Positions 34,081 to 48,660 are shown, counted from the first letter of the stretch. The stretch is 64,000 nt of DNA from Rapana venosa (GCA_028751875.1 CM054134.1:39891308-39955307); one strand, 5' to 3'. The notes: generated by a model not told the origin, from the letters alone. Translations and numbers: made by a program.

Positions 34081-35672
34081 CCCCCCCCCCTCTCTCTCTC
34101 TCTCGCCATGTATCAGAATGTCAAAAGCAGAATAAGATGTGTATCTAAGCTGACGGACATAATATACAGCACCATGGGGGTCAAACAGGGTGATGTATGT
34201 AGCCCTCTTTTGTTTTCTGTTTTCATTAATGAATTAGCCATAGAAGTCATTAATAAGGGTAAACATTGTGCCACTTTCCCCCAAGATTTCACAGATTTGT
34301 TTATTCTTCTGCTTGCTGATGATGTCATCCTGTTATCTGAAACTGTTGTAGGCTTACAGCAGCAGTTGAATAGCTTAAGCAGTGCTGCAACAGCACTTGA
34401 TCTTAAGGTTAATCTGAATAAGAGTAATATTGTTGTATTCAGAAAAGGTGGTTATTTAGCTGCTCACGAAAAATGGCTGTACAATGGAAAAGTCATGCCT
34501 GTGATTAATGTATATAAATATTTAGGAATCTGTTTTTCTAAAAAAGCTTAGTTTCACAACTGCATGTAAAGATCTGGCAAGTTGAGGTAAAAGAAGCTTG
34601 ATACTTGTTTTGAAAAAATTACGATTATTGAATGATAATGCTTTTGACTTGTTCATTAAGATATTTGATGCACAAATACAACCCACTGTGTTATATGGCG
34701 CGGAAATTTGGGGGACTGGATGCAGCTGTAACACATTGTGAATTAGTAAACCTCTTTGCTTTAAAGCAGTTTTTAGGCTTAGATAGACGTACACCTAATG
34801 ATCTTGTTTATAGTGAAACCAATAGATATCCTCTCTCTGTTACTGCTGCTGTAAGATGCATTAGATATTGGATTAAGATTCTGCATATGGATGAGTGCAG
34901 GTTACCTTTTAAGGCTTACAAGATGCTTTATGATCTAGATGTCAAGGGAAAAGCACCTGGGCTTCACAAATACGTACCTGTTTATGTTAACTTGGCTTTG
35001 GATTTGTTTGGCTCAATCAGGGTGTCGGAAATTGTAGAGAGTTTATCAACGTTTTCAGGCAAAGATTGATTGACTGCCGTTGGCAGCAGTGGAGTGGTCA
35101 TATACAAAACAGTGAAAGATTTCATATGTACAGACAGTTTATAGGCTCACACGATGTCAAACCTTATCTAAAGCTTGATATGGACATACATTTGAAAGAA
35201 TTATGTATAAGTTTAGACTTGGTGTATCAGACATGAATGTTCATAAATTTAGATATATACAACATGATGATGATGACCTCAGGTTGCTATGCCCATTATG
35301 TAAGCAAACGGTGGAAGATGAAGTGCATTTTATGCTGTGCTGTCCAGCATTAGAAGATGTAAGACAGAATTACATTCCGGTAAAGTACAGTAGACAGCCT
35401 AGTTTATTTAGATTCTGTCTACTCATGGCATCTAGTCGCCCTGAAATTGTGCACGGCCTTGCTTTATATTTGTGTAAAGCCTTTAGAATAAGAGATATCT
35501 TGGTTTCTTAAGTCATATTTTTTGTAACTGATTTTTATTGTGGTGGTTGTGGTTATACAATAACATTTTGTTTTGTTTTTTGTTTTGGTGTGCTTCCTTA
35601 TTTTTCTCACTAAAATGCTAAGCAGCTCGGCAACCCCCCTTCATGTATGGGCCAATGGCCTTTTTGTGAATA

Positions 35673-35713
<41 letters not shown>

Positions 35714-35735
35714 GACGTTGAAACTTATGTTACAG
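34081..35735 (+). mobile_element. LINE-A, best copy (reverse transcriptase to 3' end)
   Basis: A non-LTR retrotransposon, truncated at its 5' end at a poly(C)/(CT) tract. The first frame (34108-34551) has GVKQGDVCSPLLFSVFINEL, then LLADDVILLS (ADD at residues 70-72, catalytic) and VNLNKSNIVVFRKGG. Later frames (34632-35069, 35203-35511) carry LGLDRRTPNDLVYSE, KAYKMLYDLDVKG, then CPLCKQTVEDEVHFMLCCP (zinc-finger type) and ALYLCKAFRIRDI. The 3' UTR has CTCGGCAACCCCC, GGGCCAATGGCC and GTGAATAAAT, then (CT)n. Several frame breaks; no endonuclease in the window. Other copies: 14960, 18113. Confidence 0.85.
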
Positions 35736-35957
35736 GGTGACGAACGTCTTCATGATGTAAGAGTTATAGAATCATTCCCACAAACGGCGTTCTGCTAGCT
35801 TTGCAATGATCACTGGGAAGTGTTTTTATTTGTATTTCTTGGGAAGGAATGAGAGCAGGTGGGTGGAAGAGGGTGGGGGGATGGTCGTTGGAGGAAGGAG
35901 GGAGGAAGTGTCTAAAATTATAAAGGGTCAGATGACCTAAATGATCATTCAGTACAT

Positions 35958-36025
<68 letters not shown>

Positions 36026-36645
36026 AATCTATTCTTTTCTGTCTTTTCTTCTTCTTTAAAAAAAAAAAAGTTACGATTATTATCATTATTTTTGTGTGCT
36101 AGAAAACACGGAGATCGAAAGAGCAGTGACATTCTTGTGAGGGTCAGCAGAGCTGTACACAGCAAGACAGGGCACAGAGAACAACGTCCACAACGAGGCA
36201 GGCAGACCTGCTGCTGGGCTGGCGGTCACTCAGGGGACAAGGGTGGACAGCTAGCTACCCGCAGGGAAAATGGCTTTTATCCAAGGTCACTGAGGTGAAG
36301 GTATAGGACAAAATCGCCCACCCAAAGCTGAGATAATGACGCCCTTCCCAGCAGTGCCCCTGTTCTGTGCTTTGTGCAAACCCTGTGTTCAATTCTCAGA
36401 TCCCGGTGTGTGTGTATGTGTGTGTGTGTGTGTGTGTTGGGGTGGGGTGGGGGGGGCTTTGATTTGGTCGTAGCTCTGGTTTTTTGACGTGGATCTCTGC
36501 ATTGTCTGTTGTCAGATGAAATGGGCCTTGAAAGGTTACTCCACCTCCGTTCACACAGTTATGGCCCTTGCTCTGTCCTCTTCAGACACACAGGCACAGG
36601 AACAGACACAGACAGATAGACAGGCAGACAGACAGATAAATAGAC
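35736..36645. other. Unassigned sequence with (CT)n
   Basis: (CT)n at 35961-36023; GT and poly(G) near 36405-36455. No convincing exon, although TTTTTGTGTGCTAG precedes an open stretch at 36104. Confidence 0.5.
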
Positions 36646-36662
36646 ACACAGACACACTCTCA

Positions 36663-36752
<90 letters not shown>
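36646..36752. repeat. (CT)n(CA)n microsatellite
   Basis: CT tract followed directly by CA tract, abutting the SINE-1 core that follows. Confidence 0.95.
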
Positions 36753-36754
<2 letters not shown>

Positions 36755-36990
36755 CGGATGAGACTATAAACCGAGGCCCAGTGTGCGAACGCACGCAGAA
36801 CATCTTGCGCACACGTTAAATCCTGTTCCGCTTTTCGTAAGAGTAGGCCATTGTTGTGTGCCGGTGGGAACAGATGACAGAATTCACAAATTCGCATACA
36901 CACAGGGACTGGATGTAAAAAAGAAGCACATAAGTGCTTATTCCATTATCCTCGATATAAAAGAATAAAATAAAATAAAATAAGTTTTAA
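36753..36990 (+). mobile_element. SINE-1, tail A
   Basis: Core: TTCGGATGAGACTATAAACC, CATCTTGCGCACACGTTAAA, TGTGTGCCGGTGGGAACAG. Tail A: AGCACATAAGTGCTTATTCC, ATTATCCTCGATATAAAAG, then AATAAAATAAAATAAAATAA. A close relative of 32755, and truncated at nearly the same 5' point. Confidence 0.8.
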
Positions 36991-37194
36991 AAAACCACAC
37001 ACACACATTGCGCTATTTGGTATTAACACAGGCAGTAGTCGGCGATGTCCTGCTTTTGATAGAGTCTACCGACCCAGCTACCGACTGTGACAGCTCCCCC
37101 TGTTGTCCTCTGACTATCTGACTATGTGGGTGTAACAGACGGGACCCGGGTGTGCTGCAACTGATAGAGACGAACCTTTTCAGAACAGAAGCCT

Positions 37195-37300
37195 TCACAT
37201 GTCTCAAATAACTGCCTTCATAGTGGACCAAAACGGTCGCATACCCAAAATCCCAATACAGGTGAGCCTGGGAACTCTAGTCAAAGAACAGGGAAAAAGA
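37195..37300 (+). mobile_element. SINE-1 tail-C fragment
   Basis: GTGGACCAAAACGGTCGCAT, ACCCAAAATCCCAATACAGG and TGAGCCTGGGAACTCTAGTC match tail C of 30455. Confidence 0.5.
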
Positions 37301-38124
37301 TAATAAAAATAAAAACCGCCCTCTTCCCTGCTATACACAATGAGAACTATTGAAAATAAAAGAAAGACATAACATTGGGGGGGGGGGGGGGGGATCAATT
37401 GGAACCCCCCCCCCCCCCCCACACACACACACAATTTAGCTCTGTAAAATAAACCAGCAAATTCTTTGCTTTAATCTTAAATGACAGATTAGACAAAATC
37501 AATTATGCACAAGCACATTTGTTTTGTTGAGAAAAAAGAAATCATTGGGTAATTTGCTAAAAAAAAGAAAAAAAGGACAAAATGCAAAAGAAGACAGAGT
37601 CAAAAAGAATCAACATTGCCTCCCCCCAAAAAACAACACAAACAAAAAACCACCCCCCAAAGCTCCCGAACACCAAACCTAAACAAAACGAAAACAATCA
37701 AAAAACTGCCCCCCCCCCCTCCCAAAAAAAAAAAGAAAAAAAAAGGTGAAATTCCAGTGACACTTCTGGAAGGTTTAAGCCGACACATTGCTTTGAGAAC
37801 AAACAAAGGAGGAAGACGAGAAAATATCCATTATGTCCAAAGTTAATTATGCAAAAAAGAGGAATAAAATAAGTAGCCTGAAAAAAGGGCATGGATCCTA
37901 ATTTCCAAGGGAAGCAGAATCACTCATCATGCATTCTTTCTCAATCATATTCTGTTCTTTTTTTCCCTTGATACATGGCACAGAAAAAGCCTAAGAAAAC
38001 CCCCCAACACCTTCACACGCTAAAAGCTAAGATTAATGATTAGTCGTGTGGTGACATTGATGGATCTTTGTCATTCTCACAAAAATACAAACACGAAATG
38101 GCTGGATTTCAGTCACTGCCCATG
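37301..38124. other. Unassigned, homopolymer-rich
   Basis: Contains G17 (37377-37393) and C16 (37405-37420) separated by 11 nt, poly(C)/poly(A) at 37708-37744, and no recognised gene. Confidence 0.5.
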
Positions 38125-38637
38125 CAATACGGGAAAGTGAGATTGCTGAATCCGTGGACTCATGCAATATAGAACAGTGAGATTACTGGATCTGTTGACT
38201 AATCATGCAATAAAGAACAGTGAGATTGCTGGATCTGTTGACTAATCATGCAATAAAGAATTGTGAGATTGCTGGATCTGTTGACTAATCATGCAATAAT
38301 TATAGAACAGTGAGATTGCTGGATCTGTGGACTCATCATGCAATAATTATAGAACAGCGAGATTGCTGGATCTGTGGACTCATCATGCAATAATTATAGA
38401 ACAGTGAGATTGCTGGATCTGTCGACTCATCATGCAATAATTATAGAACAGTGAGATTACTGGATCTGTGGACTCATCATGCAATAATTATAGAACAGTG
38501 AGATTGCTGGATCTGTCGACTAATCATGCAATAAATATAGAACAGTGAGATTACTGGATCTGTGGACTCATCATGCAACAATTATAGGATAGTGAGATTG
38601 CTGTGTCTGTGGACTCATGCAATATAGGACAGTGAGA
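38125..38637. repeat. 47-bp tandem repeat, about 11 units
   Basis: The unit contains GAACAGTGAGATTGCTGGAT, CTGTGGACTCATCATGCAAT and AATTATA. Central units are 47 bp; outer units lack a few bases. Stops are frequent, so it is not coding. Confidence 0.9.
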
Positions 38638-38800
38638 CGTTTGGGTATAAGCATTCGTTATGTCCCCCCACCCCCACCCCGAAAAAAAAAGAAAGAACAA
38701 AACATAGCAAATGTAAATCTTAAGCAAAATCAAAGAAAACAAAAAACCTCTTACAAGTATTTTGAATCTATGGCACCCTTATGCAATGAAGGACAGGAGA

Positions 38801-38876
<76 letters not shown>
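38801..38876. repeat. (GA)n microsatellite
   Basis: GA tract with a single GGA interruption. Confidence 0.95.
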
Positions 38877-38877
<1 letters not shown>

Positions 38878-38987
38878 TGTCCCTGTGTCTATGTCTACGT
38901 CTATATTCGTGCTAAGATGTGTGTACACGTATGTATACATTTGTACACTTTCTGACCATTCTACCATTGTCTATAATTTCATTTCAG

Positions 38988-39076
38988 ATCCATCTAGCAG
39001 CCAGAGCCAAAGTGTGGAGAACGCCACAGCAGGCGACTTGCGCACTTCCAGTACAGCGAGTTCCATCCGTTATTAG
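38988..39076 (+). CDS. Candidate 3'-terminal coding exon (Ser-rich)
   Basis: The acceptor TCTATAATTTCATTTCAG is followed, in the phase that uses two bases to finish a codon, by 28 codons (PSSSQSQSVENATAGD to SSTASSIRY) and TAG at 39074. The peptide is Ser/Gln/Thr-rich and could be a cytoplasmic tail. No upstream exon was found, so this rests on the splice site and the open frame alone. Confidence 0.25.
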
Positions 39077-39216
39077 CAGCGCCACGGTGAAAGAAGCAGC
39101 AGTACCGCAGGCTGGGATGAGGGGACCGTGGGCGGGAGTGGGAAAGCGGGTGGAGTTTTCTGCCCGGGGCCAGACAATGTCAGCACGACAGATGGTGGCC
39201 ATTTTCTCCGCTCTGC

Positions 39217-39269
<53 letters not shown>

Positions 39270-39279
39270 GCTACTGCTA

Positions 39280-39311
<32 letters not shown>

Positions 39312-39327
39312 GCTACTGCTGCTGCCT
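39217..39327. repeat. (CTG)n / (CTA) trinucleotide repeat
   Basis: About 37 triplets, mostly CTG with CTA interruptions. It reads as poly-Ala, poly-Leu, poly-Cys or poly-Ser depending on frame. It abuts the SINE-4 head at 39339 and is not supported as coding. Confidence 0.9.
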
Positions 39328-39338
39328 GGTACACTGTC

Positions 39339-39770
39339 GACTGGTGGTCTAGTGGTAACGCACCACCTACCTAGAAAGCGAAAAGTCCGCGTTGGAAGTG
39401 TGCGGGTAGTTTGAATCCCGTTTGGGCCAGAAACTTTTCCCTCATCCATTAGACCATGACTGGTGGTTTGGGTGCTAGTCTTTCGGATGAGACGATAAAC
39501 CGAGGTCTCGCGTGTTACACATAATTATTTACCGCACGTAAAAGAACCCAGGGCAACAAGAGGGTTGTCCCTAGGAAAATTATGTTGAAAAAAGCCACTC
39601 TGATAGGGAAACAAATACAGTTGTAGACAGGAAAAAGAAAAAAAAAAGGGTGGCGCTGCTCTTGTGGCGACACGCTCTCCCCGGGGAGAGCAGCCCGAAT
39701 TTTACACAGAGAAATCTGCCGTGACTTAAAGTGGTATACAATACAATACAACACAATACAATACTGTGTA
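39339..39770 (+). mobile_element. SINE-4, full-length, tRNA-like head
   Basis: Head: GGTGGTCTAGTGGTAACGC (box A) and AGTTTGAATCCCG (box B). Body: TCGGATGAGACGATAAACCG, CGTAAAAGAACCCAGGGCAA, then the palindrome CTCTCCCCGGGGAGAGCAGC and GTCACGGC-type text, ending in ACAATACAATAC repeats. Inverted relatives: 42113 and 59725. Confidence 0.75.
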
Positions 39771-40394
39771 GGTTGTCTATAAGGCACGGTGTCCTCTCCG
39801 CTCTGAATACAACTGCCAACTGCAGAGACAAAGACACTGTCTGATGTGTGGTTTAAGTGTTGATCATGGATTTGTGAAGTGTGAGGTTTTATTTGTCAGT
39901 ATCAAAGGATGCATTTGACAAAAGTTTGATTATTTGGTGACTTTTTATCATACAATTATTCGTGACATTCACTGCTACCCTAGCCAAACTATAACCCTAT
40001 GACAAAGTGATATTGATTCAATGACCCTTGAGAATGAAATGAAATGTTTATTGTTTCAGCTATGAAAAATTATTAACGAGAGCGTTGCTTATGTAATGAC
40101 ACTTGTTTTTTAAAAAAAAATAGATGAGGAGTACTATTTCAAGTGTTACAATTAGAAAGCTGCTTAAAAAGTAACAAACAAACACCACAATAAGACCACA
40201 CAAAAAAAACACCGAAACAAAACAACTAAAGTAAGCACGATTCCTGCGGACCATTCAAGTTCATTATCACCTTTTCTTGACAGTCTCCTGAAAGCTGTGC
40301 TATCTTATGGCAGGTGCATTTTTTTCAGAGAGACTGCGACATACATCACCTTTTCTCTTCTCCCTTGTTTCCACACACAGCTCTTGAAACTGTT
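39771..40394. other. Unassigned sequence
   Basis: No gene recognised; leads into the minisatellite. Confidence 0.5.
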
Positions 40395-42112
40395 GACAGG
40401 CAGCATCAGAGGAGTGGCTGTATGTAGACAGCATCAGAGGACTGGCTGTAGACAGACAGCATCAGAGGACTGGCTGCATGTAGACAGACAGCATCAGAGG
40501 ACTGGCTGCATGTAGACAGACAGCATCAGAGGACTGGCTGTATGTAGACAGCATCAGAGGACTGGCTGCATGTAGACAGACAGCATCAGAGGACTGGCTG
40601 TATGTAGGCAGCATGAGGGGGCTGGCTGTATGTAGACAGCATCAGATGACTGGCTGTATGTAGACAGCATCAGAGGACTGGCTGTATGTAGACAGACAGC
40701 ATCAGAGGACTGGCTGCATGTAGACAGACAGCATCAGAGGACTGGCTGTATGTAGACAGCATCAGAGGACTGGTTGTATGTAGACAGAGAACAGCATCAG
40801 AGGACAGGCTGTATGTAGACAGAGAACAGCATCAGAGGACAGGCTGTATGTAGACAGAGAACAGCATCAGAGGACAGGCTGTATGTAGACAGAGAACAGC
40901 ATCAGAGGACTGGCTGTATGTAGACAGAGAATAGCATCAGAGGACTGGTTGTATGTAGACAGAGAACAGCATCAGAGGACTGGCTGTATGTAGACAGAGA
41001 ACAGCAGCAGAGGACTGCCTGTATGTAGACAGGCAGCATCAGAGGACTGCCTGTATGTAGACAGCATCAGAGGACAGGCTGTATGTAGACAGAGAACAGC
41101 AGCAGAGGACTGCCTGTATGTAGACAGAGAACAGCATCAGAGGACTGGTTGTATGTAGACAGCATCAGAGGACTGGCTGTATGTAGACAGGCAGCATCAG
41201 AGGACTGCCTGTATGTAGACAGCATCAGAGGACAGGCTGTATGTAGACAGAGAACAGCGTCAGAGGACTGGCTGTATGTAGACAGAGAACAGCATCAGAG
41301 GACAGGCTGTATGTAGACAGAGAACAGCATCAGAGGACTGGCTGTATGTAGACAGAGAACAGCATCAGAGGACTGGTTGTATGTAGACAGAGAACAGCAT
41401 CAGAGGACTGGCTGTATGTAGACAGAACAGCAGCAGAGGACTGCCTGTATGTAGACAGGCAGCATCAGAGGACTGCCTGTATGTAGACAGCATCAGAGGA
41501 CTGGCTGTATGTAGACAGAGAACAGCAGCAGAGGACTGCCTGTATGTAGACAGAGAACAGCATCAGAGGACTGGTTGTATGTAGACAGCATCAGAGGACT
41601 GGCTGTATGTAGACAGCATCAAAGGAATGGCTGTATGTATACAGACAGCATCAGAGGACTGGCTGTATGTAGACAGGCAGCATCAGAGGACTGGCTGTAT
41701 GTAGACAGCATCAGAGGACTGGCTGTATGTAGACAGAGAACAGCATCAGAGGACTGGCTGTATGTAGACAGAGAACAGCATCAGAGGACTGGTTGTATGT
41801 AGACAGCATCAGAGGACTGGCTGTATGTAGACAGCATCAGAGGACTGGCTGTATGTAGACAGCATAAGAGGACTGGCTGTATGTAGACAGCATCAGAGGA
41901 CTGGCTGTATGTAGACAGACAGCATCAGAGGACAGGCTGTATGTAGACAGACAGCATCAGAGGACTGGCTGTATGTAGACAGACAGCATCGGAGGACTGG
42001 CTGTATGTAGACAGACAGCATCGGAGGACTGGCTGTATGTAGACAGACAGCATCAGAGGACTGGCTGTATGTAGACAGACAGCATCAGAGGACTGGCTGT
42101 ATGTAGACAGAC
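40395..42112. repeat. Minisatellite block 1 (28-36 bp units)
   Basis: Units such as CTGTATGTAGACAGCATCAG plus AGGACTGG (28 bp), with variants carrying ACAGACAGC or AGAGAACAGC. A longer period of about 424-428 bp is visible (compare 41003 with 41427). Confidence 0.95.
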
Positions 42113-42365
42113 AGCATTTTTTCTTTTTTTCCCCTTCTTTTTTCATTTTATACCACTGTAAGTCACGAGATTTCTCTGCGTGAAATTCGGGCTGCTCTCC
42201 CCGGGGAGAGCGCGTCGCCATGAGAGCAGCCCCACCCTTTTTGTGTTTTTGTCTGCAACTGTATTTGTTTCCTTATCAGAGTGGCCTTTTCCTGAGAATT
42301 TTGCCCGGGACAACTCTCTTGTTGCCGTGGGTTCTTTACGTGCGCTAAATAATTTTGTGTAACAC

Positions 42366-42396
<31 letters not shown>

Positions 42397-42430
42397 ACAC
42401 TAGCGCCCAGACCACCAATCATGGTCTAAC
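42113..42430 (-). mobile_element. SINE-4, inverted, inserted in the minisatellite
   Basis: Reverse complement of the 39339 element without its head: GGGCTGCTCTCCCCGGGGAG, TGGGTTCTTTACGTGCGC, CGGTTTATCGTCTCATCTG and CATGGTCTAAC. It separates the two minisatellite blocks exactly. Confidence 0.8.
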
Positions 42431-44232
42431 AGGACTGGCTGTTTTTAGACAGACAACATCAGAGGACTGGCTGTAGACAAAGAGCATCAGGGGACTGGAT
42501 GTACACAGCATCAGAGGACTGGATGTACACAGCATCAGAGGACTGACTGTACACAGCATCAGAGGACTGACTGTACACAGCATCAGAGGACTGGATGTAC
42601 ACAGCATCAGAGGACTGACTGTACACAGCATCAGAGGACTGACTGTACACAGCATCAGAGGACTGACTGTACACAGCATCAGAGGACTGGATGTACACAG
42701 CATCAGAGGACTGGCTGTACACAGACAGCATCAGAGGACTGGCTGTACACAGCATCAGAGGACTGGCTGTACACAGACAGGATCAGAGGACTGACTGTAC
42801 ACAGCATCAGAGGACTGGCTGTAGACAGCATCAGGGGACTGGATGTACACAGCATCAGAGGACTGGATGTAGACAGACAGCATCAGAGGACTGGCTGTAC
42901 ACAGACAGCATCAGAGGACTGACTGTACACAGCATCAGAGGACTGACTGTAGACAGACAACATCAGAGGACTGGCTGTAGACAGCATCAGAGGACTGGAT
43001 GTAGACAGACAGCATCAGAGGACTGGCTGTAGACAGCATCAGAGGACTGGATGTAGACAGACAACATCAGAGGACTGGCTGTAGACAGCATCAGAGGACT
43101 GACTGTACACAGACAGCATCAGAGGACTGACTGTACACAGACAGCATCAGAGGACTGGCTGTAGACAGCATCAGAGGACTGACTGTACACAGACAGCATC
43201 AGAGGACTGACTGTACACAGCATCAGAGGACTGACTGTACACAGCATCAGAGGACTGGCTGTACACAGCATCAGAGGACTGACTGTAGACAGACAACATC
43301 AGAGGACTGGCTGTAGACAGCATCAGAGGACTGACTGTACACAGACAGCATCAGAGGACTGACTGTACACAGCATCAGAGGACTGACTGTAGACAGACAA
43401 CATCAGAGGACTGGCTGTAGACAGCATCAGAGGACTGGATGTAGACAGACAGCATCAGAGGACTGGCTGTAGACAGCATCAGAGGACTGGATGTAGACAG
43501 ACAACATCAGAGGACTGGCTGTAGACAGCATCAGAGGACTGACTGTACACAGACAGCATCAGAGGACTGACTGTACACAGACAGCATCAGAGGACTGGCT
43601 GTAGACAGCATCAGAGGACTGACTGTACACAGACAGCATCAGAGGACTGACTGTACACAGCATCAGAGGACTGACTGTACACAGCATCAGAGGACTGGCT
43701 GTACACAGCATCAGAGGACTGACTGTAGACAGACAACATCAGAGGACTGGCTGTAGACAGCATCAGAGGACTGACTGTACACAGACAGCATCAGAGGACT
43801 GACTGTACACAGCATCAGAGGACTGGCTGTACACAGACAGCATCAGAGGACTGACTGTACACAGCATCAGAGGACTGGCTGTACACAGACAGCATCAGAG
43901 GACTGGCTGTACACAGACAGCATCAGAGGACTGGCTGTACACAGACAGCATCAGAGGACTGACTGTACACAGCATCAGAGGACTGGCTGTACACAGACAG
44001 CATCAGAGGACTGGCTGTACACAGACAGCATCAGAGGACTGACTGTACACAGACAGCATCAGAGGACTGACTGTACACAGCATCAGAGGACTGACTGTAC
44101 ACAGACAGCATCAGAGGACTGGCTGTACACAGACAGCATCAGAGGACTGGCTGTACACAGCATCAGAGGACTGGCTGTACACAGACAGCATCAGAGGACT
44201 GGCTGTACACAGACAGCATCAGGGGACTGACA
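42431..44232. repeat. Minisatellite block 2 (24-28 bp units), with 440-bp higher-order repeat
   Basis: Units CTGTACACAGCATCAG plus AGGACTGG (24 bp) or CTGTACACAGACAGCATCAG plus AGGACTGG (28 bp), with GTAGACAG and GATGTACAC variants. 42901-43340 and 43341-43780 show no difference when read side by side. Confidence 0.95.
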
Positions 44233-44860
44233 GATGGTACTGCAGTATTATCATCATCACGCTTCATCACTTCATGCCGCCATTACTGTGACTGAGGACC
44301 GAAGCAGCCGCTTGGCTTCTCCTCTAATGACACCCCAAGTGAATGCTCGCAGCACGCACCACTGCCTGTCCTGATTGCCTCAAGAGGATTGGACACCGGT
44401 CAGTATGACCCACTTTGTACGATTGCTGGGGACACTCAGTGATGACCATTATTAAGGCAGTAAGTCTTTCATGTGATGGATAGAAGTGATGCTTACGAAT
44501 TTGCCATCCAGTGTGTTTTGTCATGGTAAACATGAGTGTAAGACTAAACCGCTTGTAGAGTATGCTCTCTATCTGCTGTGTCTTTCTTAAGTGTTGATTT
44601 AACAAACATGAGTAAAAACAAACAAAGAAACAAACGCCTTTTGTTTAAAAAAATTCTTTTTTTTTCCTTTACAAGGTTCACGATACTTGTAGTAATTAGT
44701 ACCTCAAAAATACTCAGAAACAAAAACAACAACAAAAAACAAACAAAAAACCCCAGTGTATTATAATTTTGTCACCATGAATGAAGAAGCTTTCGTTAAG
44801 TATATTTATCTTTTGCTGTTATAAAAAGACAGTAACGTCCTGTGACAATAACTAGTCCTA

Positions 44861-44945
<85 letters not shown>

Positions 44946-46640
44946 AGGCCTTACACCCACACACAGTGGACTACAGCCTGAACCTAATGCATGGTGAGAA
45001 GCGGTAGTCATCACCTTTTCTGTCTCAATCCGATTACTCGGACAGCGGAAGAAAACGAAGCATAAAGACAATCATGGGGGGTGTGCTTGATTGCCTGACA
45101 GATCGGGACCATCTCCAGAAGTAGGGAAATGAGTCACTGTAATCCCCCACCCTCCCCTCCCAGAGGTCAGGCAGCGCCATTGTGGTCAGTGCCAGGGTCT
45201 GGACACTCTTTGCATTCCATCATCGCTTAGGAGCATAGTTCACTTGATCAAGGCGACTCCGAATTTCTGCCATAGCAGATAGTTACAATGACTTTGTAAA
45301 AGAAGAAAAACAAATAGTGGTAGTGTGAGAAAATGTAGAACTGAGCCTCCTATAAAGAGTCATCTCTGGCACTGTGACACTGACAGCAGCATCCCGTGGA
45401 TGTTATCGCTGGAACCATGACAGCAGGAACTGGCAGTGTCTGCATACATGGCTGTCACCATTAGCTGTGTGACGATACTCTGCAGCACATACACAGTCAC
45501 AGGGGTAGAAATGGCTTTTTCTTTATGCGTATTTTTTTCCAGGCTACCTTTTTATAGACAGTCAGTATTTTTGAGGCAGGATACAGGAGAACCAGGACTG
45601 ACTGTAGATAATAGAGGAATCTACTATAGGCAGCTGCTGGTACCATTATTGCATTTATTGAAATCTTTCAGCCATAAGTAGGCTTTGAATTAAACCGAAG
45701 ATTTATTCTGTCAAACACTTGGGGTTTGCATTCTTACTTTTTTGCTTTATGTCTGGGTGTTTAAGATCCATCAATTTCAGTGTCCTTTATTGCTCAAGGC
45801 TGACAGAGATCCAAGAACATTACACTCCTTTTTGCTGGACGATAGTGATGTTGTCGAATGGAGTGATTTCCCCTTTCTCGATTTCATGTCTTGAGGAAAA
45901 GAGACCAGTCCTTAGCAAGAAACCTTCCACAGATCAATTTAGTTTCCTTACAGGACAGTTCGTGAAACACATTCTTTATCTTAGTCAAAAATTATCAGCT
46001 GCATGAAATAGATTTTCTGAATTGCCTCAATTAATTTGTTTGTCCCATAAATTAAAGGTATAAGCTATTGATGAATTCTCGCACATTGGATGGTTAGTAT
46101 TTTTGAAACTGCCGCAGCACTTTTTTTTTCTATCAAATGGTTAACATTTATTATAAACTTTGTCAAGGCACTATTGAGAGTAAACATCTCCATAAACTGG
46201 ATTGTATCCTCTAGCAAAAATTTGAATAATCTCTGGGTGACGATAGGAACAGAAGTCCCGAATTTCAGCTTATGGTGCACACAGGTTTTGCAATATGGCA
46301 CACAACCATTTTGGTATCATTTATGAATGTTCTCATTTCTAGTTGTTTCTCCTTGAGAGGTTTATGTCTTTTGCTGCTGTCCGTGAGTCCCAAAGAAAAG
46401 ATGGGACCACTAATGGTTAATGTTTTCTTTTTCTTTATATCAAGTTAGATGTTACTTTAAAAAGTGAAATTGCATTCGCTAAATGTCAGTGAATGGTTTC
46501 AATGATGAACCTAACAATGTATTGTACTGTGATGGTAATACCAGCCAGTAACCATGCCTGCTCTTAGCGTGCATTCATGTAGGTCTCTGATGATTGAGTA
46601 CAACACATCAGATTTATAATTATAGACAAGCACATGTACT
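44233..46640. other. Unassigned unique-looking sequence
   Basis: A (CT)n of about 75 nt lies at 44865-44943. The rest has short frames only, without recognised family or paired splice sites. Confidence 0.4.
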
Positions 46641-46642
46641 CA

Positions 46643-48215
<1,573 letters not shown>

Positions 48216-48252
<37 letters not shown>

Positions 48253-48257
48253 ACACA

Positions 48258-48343
<86 letters not shown>

Positions 48344-48583
48344 AAATTGAGTCACTAGATAGAGAGAGAGAAAAACCAAAATTGTAGATGTAAATCTTCT
48401 GATGTTGTGTTATCTATCTATATCTATCTTATTCTATCTATCTATCTGTCTACCTATCTATCTGTCTATTTATCTATCTGTCTATTTATCTATCTGTCTA
48501 TCTATGTGTGTGTGTGTTTTTGAGCGAGAGAGAGAGAGAGAGAGAGAGATAGAGAGAGTGTGTGTGTGCGTGCGTGCGTGCGT

Positions 48584-48651
<68 letters not shown>

Positions 48652-48660
48652 TGTGTGTGA
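48216..48660. repeat. (CA)n, (TA)n, (TATC)n, (GA)n and (GT)n microsatellites
   Basis: CA to 48266, TA to 48338, then TATC/TGTC tetramers (48410-48505), GA and a long GT tract. Confidence 0.95.

Noticed and set aside
39217..39449. Poly-Ser, poly-Leu, poly-Ala frames over the CTG repeat
   Set aside because: Microsatellite translation; a SINE head follows at once.
41575..43032. Frames such as SIRGLAVCRQ and SSDAVYIQ repeats in the minisatellite
   Set aside because: Short, restart repeatedly, and follow the repeat unit; no start or splice support.
40395..44232. CRISPR-like array
   Set aside because: Unit length varies between 24 and 36 bp, there are no unique spacers, and the DNA is animal.
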